From positions 310,001 through 374,000 of the forward strand of contig JAAEQB010000050.1 of the NCBI GenBank assembly GCA_024231975.1: DNA of 64,000 nt, written 5' to 3'. This DNA is from Allobosea sp. Lineage in GTDB: Bacteria; Pseudomonadota; Alphaproteobacteria; Rhizobiales; Beijerinckiaceae. The translations under genes were made by a program, and so were the position numbers. The notes below the pieces were generated by a model. The model saw only the letters and a program-made list of their open reading frames with translations, was not told the DNA's origin and made no database searches. Of the stretch, positions 10,609 to 20,376 are shown piece after piece. Numbering within the stretch: the stretch's first letter is position 1; each line of letters opens with the position of its first letter.

Positions 10609-11112
10609 ATGGCGGACGCAACGCGGATGACGCTCGCCATGCTGCGCCTCGCCCTTTACCAGCCCGACATCCCGCAGAACGCCGGCACCATGATCCGCCT
10701 GGCGGCCTGCCTCGGCATCGCCGTCGATATCGTCGAGCCCGCCGCCTTCGACGTATCCGACCGCAATTTCCGCCGCTCCGGCATGGACTATATCGAGCGG
10801 GCCGCGGTGACGCGCCACGATTCCTTCCGCGCCTTCGAGGCATGGCGGCGCGAGGCGGGTCATCGCCTCGTCCTGGCCGAGACCGACGGTGCCTACGCCC
10901 ATACCGACTTCGAATTCCGGCCCGGCGACATCGTCATGGTCGGCCGCGAGTCGGCCGGCGTGCCGCCTGAGGTCTATGCTGCCGCTGAGGCCAGCGTGCA
11001 TATCCCGATGCGCCCCGATTTGCGCTCGCTCAATGTCGCCATGGCCGCCGCGATGGTAGTGGGCGAGGCGCTGCGCCAGCTGCGCGCCTATCCCGCGCCG
11101 GCCGACGCCTGA
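10609..11112 (+). CDS. trmL: tRNA (cytidine/uridine-34-2'-O)-methyltransferase
   Basis: A 167-residue SpoU/SPOUT methyltransferase. It matches TrmL in the opening [13 protein letters not shown], the central GMDY, and the C-terminal trefoil-knot motifs GRESAGVP and SLNVAMA. It methylates the wobble base of certain tRNA-Leu species. Three ATGs (10609, 10627, 10639) are possible; the last gives the most typical N-terminus, and the stem-loop ending at 10602 argues against the first. Its stop overlaps the hemF start by one base (TGATG). Confidence 0.9.
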   Translation: MADATRMTLAMLRLALYQPDIPQNAGTMIRLAACLGIAVDIVEPAAFDVSDRNFRRSGMDYIERAAVTRHDSFRAFEAWRREAGHRLVLAETDGAYAHTDFEFRPGDIVMVGRESAGVPPEVYAAAEASVHIPMRPDLRSLNVAMAAAMVVGEALRQLRAYPAPADA

Positions 11113-12050
11113 TGAAGAGATTGCACATGACCGCACAAGCTACGCCCACCGCAGCCGTCGACCCCGCTGTCGTCGAGGCCCTGAAGCCGCGTGCCAGCGC
11201 CTGGTTCGAGAGCCTGCGCGACCGCATCTGCGCCGCCTTCGAGCAGGTCGAGGACGAGGCCACCGGCCCGTTCCCGCCGGAGACCGACCAGCCCGGCCGC
11301 TTCGTGCGCACGCCCTGGCAGCGCAGCAACCATGACGGCGCGCCGGGCGGCGGCGGCGTGATGGCGTTGATGTCCGGCCGCGTCTTCGAGAAGGTCGGCG
11401 TCCACGTCTCGACCGTGCATGGCAGCTTCGCCCCGGAATTCGCCGCCCAGATCCCGGGCGCGGCCGAGGACCCGCGCTTCCATGCGACAGGCATCTCGCT
11501 GATCGCCCATCCCTGGAACCCGCACGCGCCGACCGTGCACATGAACACCCGCTTCGTCGTGACGACCAAGCCCTGGTTCGGTGGCGGCGCTGATCTCACC
11601 CCTGTGCTCGACCGCAGGCGCGCGCAGGACGATCCCGATGCGCAGGCCTTCCATGCCGCGATGCGTGTCCCCTGCCAGGCCCATGCCGGCGTCGCCGACT
11701 ACGACCGCTTCAAGAGCTGGTGCGACGAGTACTTCCACCTGAAGCACCGCAACGAGCCGCGCGGCATCGGCGGCATCTTCTACGACTATCTCTGGTCGGG
11801 CGATCCGGACGCCGATCTCGCCTTCACCAAGGCGGTGGGCGAGGCCTTCCTCGACATCTATCCGCGCATCCTGCGCGGCAATCTGGCGACGCCCTGGAGC
11901 GAGGCCGAGCGCCATGAGCAGCAGGTCCGCCGCGGCCGCTATGTCGAGTTCAACCTGCTCTACGATCGCGGCACGATCTTCGGCCTGAAGACCGGCGGCA
12001 ACGTCGCCTCGATCCTGTCCTCGATGCCGCCGACGGTGCGCTGGCCCTGA
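11112..12050 (+). CDS. hemF: Oxygen-dependent coproporphyrinogen III oxidase
   Basis: A 312-residue HemF that carries out the aerobic decarboxylation of coproporphyrinogen III to protoporphyrinogen IX. Family motifs are GGGGVMA near residue 78, HMNTRF in the middle, and the strongly conserved [18 protein letters not shown] around residue 207. It is coupled to trmL by a one-base overlap. A second ATG six codons in (11127) is a possible start. Confidence 0.95.
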   Translation: MKRLHMTAQATPTAAVDPAVVEALKPRASAWFESLRDRICAAFEQVEDEATGPFPPETDQPGRFVRTPWQRSNHDGAPGGGGVMALMSGRVFEKVGVHVSTVHGSFAPEFAAQIPGAAEDPRFHATGISLIAHPWNPHAPTVHMNTRFVVTTKPWFGGGADLTPVLDRRRAQDDPDAQAFHAAMRVPCQAHAGVADYDRFKSWCDEYFHLKHRNEPRGIGGIFYDYLWSGDPDADLAFTKAVGEAFLDIYPRILRGNLATPWSEAERHEQQVRRGRYVEFNLLYDRGTIFGLKTGGNVASILSSMPPTVRWP

Positions 12051-12078
12051 ACAGCCACCCCATCGGCGATACTCCGGC

Positions 12079-12534
12079 TCAAAGGGTACAATGACGGAGA
12101 ACCGCCTCGCGCACGCGCGGTGGGCACTTCGGATGCCTATCCAGCCGAGGATAGTAGTCGGGTATCAGATCGAGCAAATTATTGTTCAGGGCAATCGCCA
12201 TGAAACTGGTCGTTCCGCTATAGAGTATGCTGCGCATCACGCTGACATGCCCATCTTGCACGCCTCCACGCTCCTTCTGATGCGCCCTGATGGCGCGCGT
12301 CAGCGGATCATCCTCCTGGCCTGAATATTCGGCACCGATCTGAACCGCAGCAAAGACTGCCTTCAATTGTGAATTCTGGTTCTTCGAGCTGTTGGCCATC
12401 GCGAAATAGCCGAACTGCACGAACTGCACATCCTCGCGCTGATTGGGGCTTCTCACTCCGACATTGGCCGTCAGGTTCCAGAATATCCGCTTGAGACCCG
12501 ATGAATTGGTCAGGACCACGGGCTCCATGAGCAC
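12079..12534 (-). CDS. Hypothetical protein, low-GC orphan
   Basis: A 151-residue protein that I do not recognise. Its base composition (about 53% GC by eye in the stretch I counted) is clearly lower than its neighbours, and codon use is unlike theirs, so it is probably acquired. A short N-terminal stretch (N-x-REDVQFVQ, near residues 31-40) faintly resembles the start of peptidoglycan-binding-type repeats, and a later IRAHQKERG looks like the end of such a repeat; this is weak. There is no signal peptide or membrane helix. It converges on hemF and sits downstream of cca on the same strand. A second ATG is at 12528. Confidence 0.55.
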   Translation of the reverse strand: MLMEPVVLTNSSGLKRIFWNLTANVGVRSPNQREDVQFVQFGYFAMANSSKNQNSQLKAVFAAVQIGAEYSGQEDDPLTRAIRAHQKERGGVQDGHVSVMRSILYSGTTSFMAIALNNNLLDLIPDYYPRLDRHPKCPPRVREAVLRHCTL

Positions 12535-12605
12535 CCCCTGGCTGAACTCAGGCTGAACACAACAACCTTATCCCGTGGAAGTGCCCAATACCAGCATTGG
12601 TTGTT

Positions 12606-13850
12606 TCAGTGCGGTGCACGCAACCTTCCCAACACTTCATCCAGGATTGCGAGTTGCACAGCCCCATCTTCGGGGCAGCCGGCGGCGATCCAGGCGGAGC
12701 GGGTCGCTTCGAGCAGACGGCCGAGCTCGGCACCGGTGCCGATCTTCCTTGCCAGCAGATCACGGCCCGAAAGCAGGAAACGCGGCGTCTGGCCAAGCCC
12801 GGCGATGAGCTCATGAACTTCCGCCACCCGCGCCACACCGGCACCGGCATTCAGCAGCATCAGTCCGGCCGCGATCGCCTCCGCCCCGATGCGAAGGGCG
12901 CTTTCACGCAGTTCGGCGAGGCTAGGCAGGTTATCACGTCCCGAGAATGCTTCCAGCGCCGCGGCGATGCCTGAAATCCGCTCGAACTCCGCATTCGAGA
13001 GCCGCAGTCGCTCGCGCAACCTTAGCGCATCCTCGCTAACAGCAACTGCAAGCGCCGCCAGCCGGAAGGCTGGATAGACGCCCTCCCCTGCCTCTTCGGC
13101 GATCGCGGCGAAGCGCGAGAGGTGGGGCACGCCGCCGATCACTGGCATCAGCAGGCCGGCGCCCGCCATCGCCTGCAAGGTCGCCGGAGCGCGGGGCGCA
13201 GCGAGCAGCTTGCGCAGCTCCGCCCAGACCCGCTCGCGCGACAGCCCCTCCAGCCCGACGCGCCCGGCGATGCAGGCAGCGAGCGCCGCCCGATCCGGCT
13301 CGCCGGCGCCATAGCGGGCATGGAAGCGGAAGAAGCGCAGGATGCGCAGATAGTCCTCGGCGATCCGCTCGCCCGCCACGCCGATGAAGCGCACCCGTCG
13401 CACCGCAAGATCGGCGAGCCCGTCGGCATAGTCATGCAGCGCGCCCGCCGCATCGAGCCCGAGCGCGTTGATGGTGAAGTCGCGGCGCAGTGCATCCTCG
13501 CGGAAGTCGCGGCCAAAGGCGACCACGGCGTGGCGGCCATCGGTCTCGACATCGCGCCGCAGCGTCGTCACCTCGAAGGGCCCCCCATCGATCACGACGG
13601 TGACCGTGCCGTGCTCGACGCCGGTCGGCACCGCCTTGAAGCCAGCGGCGCGTGTGCGCCGCATCGTCTCGTCCGGCAGACAGGTCGTGGCGACGTCGAT
13701 ATCGGCCACCGGCTCGCGGAGCAGCGCATTGCGCACCGCGCCGCCGACGATACGAGCTTCCTCGCCATTGCGGTTCAGCGCGGAAAGCAATGCGGCGACG
13801 TCGGCGCGCTCTAGCAGTCCGGCGAGGCGCTCCCGCTCGACGCTCGTCAT
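12606..13850 (-). CDS. cca: CCA tRNA nucleotidyltransferase / poly(A) polymerase family
   Basis: A 414-residue class II nucleotidyltransferase that adds or repairs the tRNA 3' CCA end. The N-terminal catalytic core shows GGAVRN (37-42), the metal-binding D-x-D of DIDVATT, and the RRDFTINAL motif. The RNA-binding head region follows (AEDYLRILRFFRFHARYG). The start at 13850 overlaps the stop of the DUF6111 gene (ATGA); the frame continues upstream only as a shadow. It is the last gene of a four-gene operon. Confidence 0.93.
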   Translation of the reverse strand: MTSVERERLAGLLERADVAALLSALNRNGEEARIVGGAVRNALLREPVADIDVATTCLPDETMRRTRAAGFKAVPTGVEHGTVTVVIDGGPFEVTTLRRDVETDGRHAVVAFGRDFREDALRRDFTINALGLDAAGALHDYADGLADLAVRRVRFIGVAGERIAEDYLRILRFFRFHARYGAGEPDRAALAACIAGRVGLEGLSRERVWAELRKLLAAPRAPATLQAMAGAGLLMPVIGGVPHLSRFAAIAEEAGEGVYPAFRLAALAVAVSEDALRLRERLRLSNAEFERISGIAAALEAFSGRDNLPSLAELRESALRIGAEAIAAGLMLLNAGAGVARVAEVHELIAGLGQTPRFLLSGRDLLARKIGTGAELGRLLEATRSAWIAAGCPEDGAVQLAILDEVLGRLRAPH

Positions 13851-14119
13851 CGCTTCGGCCGGTCGTCGAACTCGCCGGGGACCAGCCTGCCGTTCTCGAC
13901 ATGTGGCGGCACGAACGGCCCGGTATGCCGCGGCGCGACCAGCCCGGCATAAACGAAGGAGCCGATGCCGAGGATGAGTCCGACCACCGACAGCCAGAAC
14001 AGATGGCGGCTCCAATGCTCGACATCGAACGGATTGCGCCGCCGGATCACGAGATAGCCCGCGAACAGGCAGAACGGCAGGACGAAGAGCAGGAACTCCT
14101 CGATCAGCGAGCGCAGCAT
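13847..14119 (-). CDS. DUF6111 family small membrane protein
   Basis: A 90-residue protein with two predicted membrane helices (about 5-25 and 40-62) and a polar tail. It matches the small alphaproteobacterial DUF6111 family, which is typically placed between the Nudix hydrolase and cca genes. No function is known. It overlaps cca by 4 nt and lies 14 nt after the Nudix gene. Confidence 0.8.
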   Translation of the reverse strand: MLRSLIEEFLLFVLPFCLFAGYLVIRRRNPFDVEHWSRHLFWLSVVGLILGIGSFVYAGLVAPRHTGPFVPPHVENGRLVPGEFDDRPKR

Positions 14120-14133
14120 TCGGCGTAACCTTT

Positions 14134-14802
14134 TTAACCGGCGAGCCGCTCGTAGAGATTGCGGATCATGCCGGCCGTCGCTCCCCAGATATAGCGATCG
14201 CCATGCGGCATCGCATAGTAGGTGCGATAGCGCCCGCGGAATTCGCGGCCATGGCGCTGATGGTTGGCCGGATCGAGCAGGAAGGCGAGCGGCGTCTCGA
14301 AGGCCTCGTCGACCTCGTGCGGGTTGATCGTCAGCTCAAGCGGCGGCTCGACCAGCCCGACCACCGGCGTGACGCGATAGCCGGTGCCGGTGAGATAGGC
14401 GTCGAGATAGCCGACCGCCCTGACCTTGCCAGGGGTCAGCCCGACCTCTTCTTCCGCCTCGCGCAGCGCGGCGACCAAAGGCGAGCCGTCGGTCGCGTCA
14501 ATACGCCCGCCCGGAAAGGCGATCTGCGCCGAATGGCTGCGCAGTGACGCGGCGCGCTGGGTCAGCAGCACGGTCGGCTCACCCGGATGCAGCACGATCG
14601 GGATCAGCACGGCGGCCTCGACCGCACTCGCCTCGTTGGGGATGTCGACCGGGTCGGACTGGAGATCGTGATCGCCGCGCGGCCGCGCGATCAGGTCGCC
14701 ATGGGCGGGCGGCTCTGCACGCAAGGCGCGGTGCAGCAGCACTTCGAGATCGCCGCCGTTCCAGAACGCCGTGTCGGCGAGCCTGTTCGCAAGATGCTGC
14801 AT
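14134..14802 (-). CDS. Nudix hydrolase, CoA pyrophosphatase-like
   Basis: A 222-residue Nudix hydrolase with the box starting at FPGGRID and ending in ALREAEEEVGL. The upstream LTQRA and the overall layout fit the NudL/CoA-diphosphatase subgroup. Its start abuts the stop of the DUF1285 gene without any gap, so the two are cotranslated. The substrate assignment is by family only. Confidence 0.85.
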   Translation of the reverse strand: MQHLANRLADTAFWNGGDLEVLLHRALRAEPPAHGDLIARPRGDHDLQSDPVDIPNEASAVEAAVLIPIVLHPGEPTVLLTQRAASLRSHSAQIAFPGGRIDATDGSPLVAALREAEEEVGLTPGKVRAVGYLDAYLTGTGYRVTPVVGLVEPPLELTINPHEVDEAFETPLAFLLDPANHQRHGREFRGRYRTYYAMPHGDRYIWGATAGMIRNLYERLAG

Positions 14803-15414
14803 TCAGAGTCCCTCGATCTCGCTGGCCGGCGCGACGACATGGAAGGCGCCGCCGGCCGCGATGCCGAACTGCGCCGACCCGTCGCCCTCCCTGATCTCGC
14901 CGAGCGCCAGCAGATCATAGGTCAGCGCCCGCGTGAGCCGGGCCCAGAGCCCGCGCCGGACATGCACATAGGGCTTCACACCCTCGTTCGCAGCCCTCTC
15001 GAAGCGCAAGGCATTGTCGGGCCCGACGGTGACGAGGTCGTCGGTGCGGGTCCGGAAGGCAATACTGCGCCGGTCGCCCTCGCCCTCCACCGCCATCTCG
15101 ACCGCCTGGAGCGGGGCGTCCTCAATCTTGATCCCGACCTTCTCGACCGGGGTCACCAGAAAGTAATCGTCGCCCTCGCGCTTCAGCACCGAGGAGAACA
15201 GCTTGACCAGCGCTGGCCGCCCGATCGGCGTGCCCAGATAGAACCAGGTGCCGTCGCTGGCGACGCGCATGTCGAGATCGCCGCAGAACGGCGGGTTCCA
15301 GCGCTCCACCGGCGGCAGCCCGCGCGCGGGACCGCTGCCGAGCGCGCTCATCAGGCGATTCATCGCGCCCGCGGCCTCGATAGTCGCCTCACCTCGCGCT
15401 TTCGTCATCGGCAT
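14803..15414 (-). CDS. DUF1285 domain-containing protein
   Basis: A 203-residue protein with the DUF1285 pattern: [18 protein letters not shown] near the N-terminus, then [10 protein letters not shown] and a run of beta-strand-like segments. The function is unknown. It is the first gene of the operon with the Nudix hydrolase, DUF6111 and cca, and faces the MoxR operon across a 155-bp divergent promoter region. Confidence 0.85.
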   Translation of the reverse strand: MPMTKARGEATIEAAGAMNRLMSALGSGPARGLPPVERWNPPFCGDLDMRVASDGTWFYLGTPIGRPALVKLFSSVLKREGDDYFLVTPVEKVGIKIEDAPLQAVEMAVEGEGDRRSIAFRTRTDDLVTVGPDNALRFERAANEGVKPYVHVRRGLWARLTRALTYDLLALGEIREGDGSAQFGIAAGGAFHVVAPASEIEGL

Positions 15415-15569
15415 GCCGGTTGCATCGCTCTCTCGCCTTGAACTCTACATAATCGTGAAGCGGACTGTTGTGCACCGCCGCTCTCGGGCCCTTGAGCATG
15501 CTCCCCGCGAGGGTCAAAGTTTGGAATCGGACAGGAAGGCCCGCGAGCGCGAGGCTGAAGGAGATCGCA

Positions 15570-16586
15570 ATGGTGGCGCAAGCCCGTGATGCAAACGCCC
15601 CGATCAATCTCGACACCGGCGTCGTCGAGGCGGCGGAGGCGGCGCTGGCCGCCATCGGCGCCGCCCGCACCGAGATCGGCCAGGTCATCTTCGGCCAGCA
15701 GAAGGTCGTCGACCTCTCGCTGATCACCCTGCTTGCCGGCGGCCACGGCCTGCTCGTCGGCGTGCCCGGCCTCGCCAAGACCAAGCTGGTCGAGGCGATG
15801 GGCGTCGTGCTCGGCCTCTCGGCAAGGCGCGTCCAGTTCACGCCCGATTTGATGCCCTCCGACATCCTCGGCTCCGAGGTGCTCGACGAGAGCGCCGACG
15901 GCAAGCGCCATTTCCGCTTCATCAAGGGCCCGGTCTTCGCCCAGCTGCTGATGGCCGACGAGATCAACCGCGCCTCGCCGCGCACCCAGTCGGCCCTGCT
16001 GCAGGCGATGCAGGAGCACCACGTCACCGTCGCCGGCGAGCGCCATGACCTGCCGGCCCCCTTCCATGTGCTTGCCACCCAGAACCCGATCGAGCAGGAA
16101 GGCACCTATCCGCTGCCGGAAGCCCAGCTCGACCGCTTCCTGCTCGAAATCGATGTCGGCTATCCCGACCGCGAGGCCGAGCGCCGCATCCTGCTGGAAA
16201 CCACCGGCGCCGCCGAGCACAAGCCGGTGCAGGCGATGACGGCCGAGACCTTGATGTCGACGCAGCGCCTCGTGCGCCGCCTGCCGGTCGGCGAGACTGT
16301 GGTCGACGCGATCCTCGATCTCGTCCGCTCCGCCCGCCCCGGCGACGGCGAGAAGGCGATCACCGACAAGCTCGCCTGGGGCCCCGGCCCGCGCGCCAGC
16401 CAGGCGCTTACGCTCGCCTGCCGCGCCCGCGCCTTGGTCGAAGGCCGGCTTGCCCCCTCGGTCGACGATGTCGCCGCGCTTGCCGCTCCCGTACTGAAGC
16501 ATCGTATCGCATTGACCTTCGCCGCCCGCGCCGATGGCGAGACCGTCGAGGGTGTCGTCGCCAAGCTGGTGGAGCGTCTGGGTTGA
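15570..16586 (+). CDS. MoxR-family AAA+ ATPase
   Basis: A 338-residue AAA+ ATPase. Walker A is GVPGLAKTK (64-72) and Walker B is LLMADEIN with D130-E131; the arginine-rich C-terminal lid is present. Family knowledge: MoxR proteins act as chaperones that mature or insert partners, usually with DUF58/VWA proteins encoded next to them, as here. The ATG at 15570 has AAGGAGA at good spacing, so the upstream in-frame extension to 15468 is not used. Confidence 0.92.
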   Translation: MVAQARDANAPINLDTGVVEAAEAALAAIGAARTEIGQVIFGQQKVVDLSLITLLAGGHGLLVGVPGLAKTKLVEAMGVVLGLSARRVQFTPDLMPSDILGSEVLDESADGKRHFRFIKGPVFAQLLMADEINRASPRTQSALLQAMQEHHVTVAGERHDLPAPFHVLATQNPIEQEGTYPLPEAQLDRFLLEIDVGYPDREAERRILLETTGAAEHKPVQAMTAETLMSTQRLVRRLPVGETVVDAILDLVRSARPGDGEKAITDKLAWGPGPRASQALTLACRARALVEGRLAPSVDDVAALAAPVLKHRIALTFAARADGETVEGVVAKLVERLG

Positions 16587-16596
16587 GGGCATTCTG

Positions 16597-17514
16597 ATGC
16601 TGCGCACCCGCGTCCTCGGCCAATCCGAGCGCCAGCCGGGCCAGCCGGTCCTCAAGGCGTCGCTCGATCTCGCCGCCCGCCTGCCCCGGCTGGTGCTGGA
16701 GGCGCGGCGGGTCTCGGCCAGCGTGCACGGCATCCATGGCCGTCGGCGCTCCGGCCCCGGCGAGACCTTCTGGCAGTACCGGCCGCTGGTCACCGGCGAA
16801 GCCGCCTCGCGCATCGACTGGCGTCGCTCCGCCCGCGACGGCCATCTCTTCGTGCGCGAGCGCGAATGGGAGGCCTCGCACGCGATCTGGCTCTGGATCG
16901 ACCGCTCGGCCTCGATGGGTTTTGCGTCCTCGCTCGCCCAGGCGAGCAAGGTCGACCGCGCCCTGATCGCCGGCTTCGCCCTGGCCGAGACGCTGGTCGA
17001 GGGCGGCGAGCGCGTCGGCCATCTCGGCCTGACCCGGCCAATGGCCTCGCGCCGCATCGTCGAATTGCTGGCACAGGCGATCCTGGCTGACCGCCGCAAT
17101 GGCGAGGCCGACCTGCCGCCGGAAGAGCCGCTGCCGCGCCTCGCCGACGCGATCCTGATCACCGATGGTCTGACGCCGGCCGCGGCGCTGGCCAAGCGCA
17201 TCGCCACGCTGGCGAGCAGCGGTGCCCGAGGCCATATCCTGCTGATCGTCGACCCGATCGAGGAGACCTTCCCCTTCTCCGGACAGGCCGAACTATTCGA
17301 CCTCGAGGATGGCCTGACGCTGCGGGTCGGCGATGCCGGCAAATGGGGCGAGGATTATCGCGAGCGGCTGCAGGCCCATCGCGACGCAATCCGCGAAGCC
17401 TGCCGCCATGCCGGCTGGACGCTGACCCTGCATCGGACCGACCGTCCGGCCAGCGAAGGTGTCCTGCGCATCGCCAGCCTGATCGCCGCCTCGCGCGGCG
17501 GGCCGGCTGGTTAG
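16597..17514 (+). CDS. DUF58 domain-containing protein (BatA/YeaD-like)
   Basis: A 305-residue protein of the DUF58 family, which carries a VWA-like fold. The family signature is the [20 protein letters not shown] stretch near 67-86, and a MIDAS-like D-x-S-x-S occurs as DRSASMG. It follows the MoxR gene by 10 nt and precedes the DUF4159 gene by 15 nt, so it is the second gene of the MoxR operon. It is a likely client or partner of the ATPase. Confidence 0.9.
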   Translation: MLRTRVLGQSERQPGQPVLKASLDLAARLPRLVLEARRVSASVHGIHGRRRSGPGETFWQYRPLVTGEAASRIDWRRSARDGHLFVREREWEASHAIWLWIDRSASMGFASSLAQASKVDRALIAGFALAETLVEGGERVGHLGLTRPMASRRIVELLAQAILADRRNGEADLPPEEPLPRLADAILITDGLTPAAALAKRIATLASSGARGHILLIVDPIEETFPFSGQAELFDLEDGLTLRVGDAGKWGEDYRERLQAHRDAIREACRHAGWTLTLHRTDRPASEGVLRIASLIAASRGGPAG

Positions 17515-17529
17515 CGGGAGGAGAGGACG

Positions 17530-20358
17530 ATGCTGTCATCCCTACCGATCGCCTTCTCCGCGCCGCTGGCCCTGATCGCGCTGGCTCTGCTGCCCGTGCT
17601 CTGGCTGATCCTGCGGGTGACGCCGCCGCGGCCGAAGCGCATCGATTTCCCGCCGCTGAAGATCGTGCGCGACCTGATCCCGCAGCGCGAGACCCCGGCG
17701 CATACGCCCTGGTGGCTGCTGGCGCTGCGCATGGCAGTGGCGGCGCTGGCGATCCTCGCCGTCGCCGGCCCGGTCTGGAATCCGGTGCGCGATGCCGCGG
17801 CCTTGCGCGGTCCGTTGCTGCTGCTCGTCGACAACGGTTTTGGCGCAGCGACCGACTGGTTGGAACGCCAGGCCATCGCCGAGAGCCGGATCATGGCCGC
17901 CGGGCGCGAAGGTCGGCCCGTCGCGGTCGTCGGCCTCGCCGAGGCGCCGGCCGAAATCGCGCTCGCCGAGCCGCAAGGCGCGCTCGAGCGCCTGCGCGCT
18001 CTCGGCCTGCAGCCACATGCCCCTGATCGCAGCGCCCATCTCCAGCGGCTCGAAGCCTTCTGGCGCGCCCAACCCCAGGCCGAGACGGTCTGGGTCGCCG
18101 ACGGGCTCGGTGTCGGCGCCGGCGATGCCGATTTCCTCGCACGGCTCAAGCAGGAGGCCGGGGCCAACCGGCTCTCTATCCATGCCGGCCCTGCCGACCA
18201 GCGCGCCCTCGCCTCGCCTGAGAACCTCGCTGGCGCGCTGACCGTCAAGGTCCTGCGCCCGACGACGAATGCCGCGGCGAGCGGCCTGGTCCGCGCCCTC
18301 GATCTCAAGGGCCTGCCGCTCGGCGATGCGCCCTTCGTCTTCGGCAGCAACGAGCTCGAGACCACGGCGCGCCTGACCTTGCCGATCGAGGTTCGCAACG
18401 CCGTCTCGCGACTGGAGATCGCCGGCGAGCGCAGCGCCGGCGCCGTCGCTTTGCTCGACGACCGCGCCAAGCGCCGCCGCGTCGGCATCGTCTCCGGCGC
18501 CACCGCCGACACCGCCCAGCCGCTGCTCTCGCCGACCTATTATGTCTCGCGGGCGCTCTCGCCCTTCGCCGAGATTCGCGAGCCCCGTGCCGGCTCGACC
18601 GACCCTGTCGGCGAATTGCTGGCGCAGAACCTCTCCGTGCTGATCCTCGCCGATATCGGCGCGCTCGACGGCGACACCGCCGCCAAGGTCTCGGCCTTCG
18701 TCGAGCGCGGCGGCGTGCTGCTGCGCTTCGCCGGAGCGCGGCTCGCCGCCTCCTCGGACGAATTGACGCCGGTGCGTCTGCGCCGCGGCGGCCGCACGCT
18801 CGGCGGCGGCCTCTCCTGGGAAACGCCGCGCAAGCTCGCGCCCTTCACCCGCGAGAGTCCCTTCTTCGGCTCGTCCCTGGCCGAGGATGTCCGCGTCACC
18901 CGCCAGATCCTGGCCGAGCCCGAGCCGGACCTTGCCCGCAAGACCTGGGCAGCGCTGGAAGACGGTACGCCGGTCGTCACCGGCGAGCGCCGCGGCGACG
19001 GCGTGCTCGCCATGGTCCATGTCACCGCCGACACGACTTGGTCGAACCTGCCGCTGTCGGGCCTGTTCGTCGAGATGCTGCGCAAGGTCGTCGCCATGTC
19101 CGGCACCACAGCCGCCGAGAGCCAAAGCGGCGAGATCAAGGTCGAGACCCTGTCGCCGACCCGCGTGCTCGACGGCCAGGGCGCTTTCCGCTCACCCCCG
19201 GCGACCGCCCAGCCCGTCGCCCGCAACTTCGCTGGGCGCGCCACGCTCGCCCATCCGCCCGGCATCTACGGCCCGACCGATGGCGCCATGGCGGTCAACA
19301 CGCTCGCCTCGGCCGATACGCTGACGGCGCTCGACCTCGCCGCGCTGGGAGCACCGATGCTGCCGATCGACCAGCCGGTCGCCCGCGATATCCGCCCGCA
19401 ATTGCTGGTGCTGGCACTGCTCCTGCTCGTCGCCGATACGCTGGCGACGCTCTGGCTCGGAGGCCGGATGAACCTCGCCCGCTTCCGCCGTGCAGCCCCC
19501 GCTGCGCTGCTCCTCGCTGTCGCCCTCGCCACCGTTCCAGGCCCCGATATTGCGCAAGCCCAGCAGCAGCCAACGCCCCCTGCCGCGCCGGCCGATCAAC
19601 GCCCGCCGGTGCCACGCGATCTCGTCACCGCCGCGAGCGCAACCCGGCTCGCTTATGTCATCACCGGCGACAAGACGGTCGACGATATGTCGAAAGCCGG
19701 CATGGCCGGGCTCAACATCGTGCTCGGCGCCCGCACCGCGCTGGAGCCGGGTGAAGCCGCCGGCGTCGACGTCGCCCGCGACGAGCTTGCGCTCTATCCG
19801 ATCCTCTACTGGCCGGTGGTCGCCGGCCGGCCGATCCCATCGGCCGAGACGCTGCGCAAGGTCGAGGCCTATATGAAGGGCGGCGGGCTGGTGATCTTCG
19901 ACACCCGCGACGCGCTGAACGTACGGCCCGGCGGCGGCACCACGGCAGAGGGCGATCAGCTCCGCCGCATGCTGCAGACGCTCGACATTCCCGAGCTCGA
20001 GCCGATCCCGCGCGACCACGTCCTGACCAAGACCTTCTATATCCTCGACGGCTTCGTCGGCCGCTATGACAGCGGCACGACCTGGGTCGAGGTTCTCCCG
20101 CCCGCCAGCGAGGACGGCCGCCGTCCGGCCCGCGCCGGCGACAACGTCTCGCCGATCGTGATCACCTCGAACGACCTCGCCTCCGCCTGGGCCGTCGGGC
20201 GGCGAGGCGAGGCGCTCGTGCCGATGTCCGGCTCCGATCCGCGCCAGCGCGAGATGGCACTGCGCGCCGGCGTCAACCTCGTAATGTACGCGCTGACCGG
20301 CAACTACAAGGCCGACCAGGTCCATGTCCCGGCCCTGCTCGAACGCCTCGGTCAGTAG
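17530..20358 (+). CDS. DUF4159 domain membrane protein with BatA-like N-terminus
   Basis: A 942-residue protein. The N-terminus has two close membrane helices (about 8-30 and 62-82) of the double-transmembrane type seen in aerotolerance BatA proteins. A long periplasmic or cytosolic middle part follows, then helices near 623-645 and 655-675. From about residue 700 to the end lies a DUF4159 domain (LAYVITGDKT, then GLVIFDTRDA). A glutamine-amidotransferase-like fold is expected for that domain. It is third in the MoxR operon. The function is unknown; a role in envelope maintenance is inferred from the partner genes. Confidence 0.85.
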   Translation: MLSSLPIAFSAPLALIALALLPVLWLILRVTPPRPKRIDFPPLKIVRDLIPQRETPAHTPWWLLALRMAVAALAILAVAGPVWNPVRDAAALRGPLLLLVDNGFGAATDWLERQAIAESRIMAAGREGRPVAVVGLAEAPAEIALAEPQGALERLRALGLQPHAPDRSAHLQRLEAFWRAQPQAETVWVADGLGVGAGDADFLARLKQEAGANRLSIHAGPADQRALASPENLAGALTVKVLRPTTNAAASGLVRALDLKGLPLGDAPFVFGSNELETTARLTLPIEVRNAVSRLEIAGERSAGAVALLDDRAKRRRVGIVSGATADTAQPLLSPTYYVSRALSPFAEIREPRAGSTDPVGELLAQNLSVLILADIGALDGDTAAKVSAFVERGGVLLRFAGARLAASSDELTPVRLRRGGRTLGGGLSWETPRKLAPFTRESPFFGSSLAEDVRVTRQILAEPEPDLARKTWAALEDGTPVVTGERRGDGVLAMVHVTADTTWSNLPLSGLFVEMLRKVVAMSGTTAAESQSGEIKVETLSPTRVLDGQGAFRSPPATAQPVARNFAGRATLAHPPGIYGPTDGAMAVNTLASADTLTALDLAALGAPMLPIDQPVARDIRPQLLVLALLLLVADTLATLWLGGRMNLARFRRAAPAALLLAVALATVPGPDIAQAQQQPTPPAAPADQRPPVPRDLVTAASATRLAYVITGDKTVDDMSKAGMAGLNIVLGARTALEPGEAAGVDVARDELALYPILYWPVVAGRPIPSAETLRKVEAYMKGGGLVIFDTRDALNVRPGGGTTAEGDQLRRMLQTLDIPELEPIPRDHVLTKTFYILDGFVGRYDSGTTWVEVLPPASEDGRRPARAGDNVSPIVITSNDLASAWAVGRRGEALVPMSGSDPRQREMALRAGVNLVMYALTGNYKADQVHVPALLERLGQ

Positions 20359-20376
20359 CGAAGGAAATCCCGCCCG

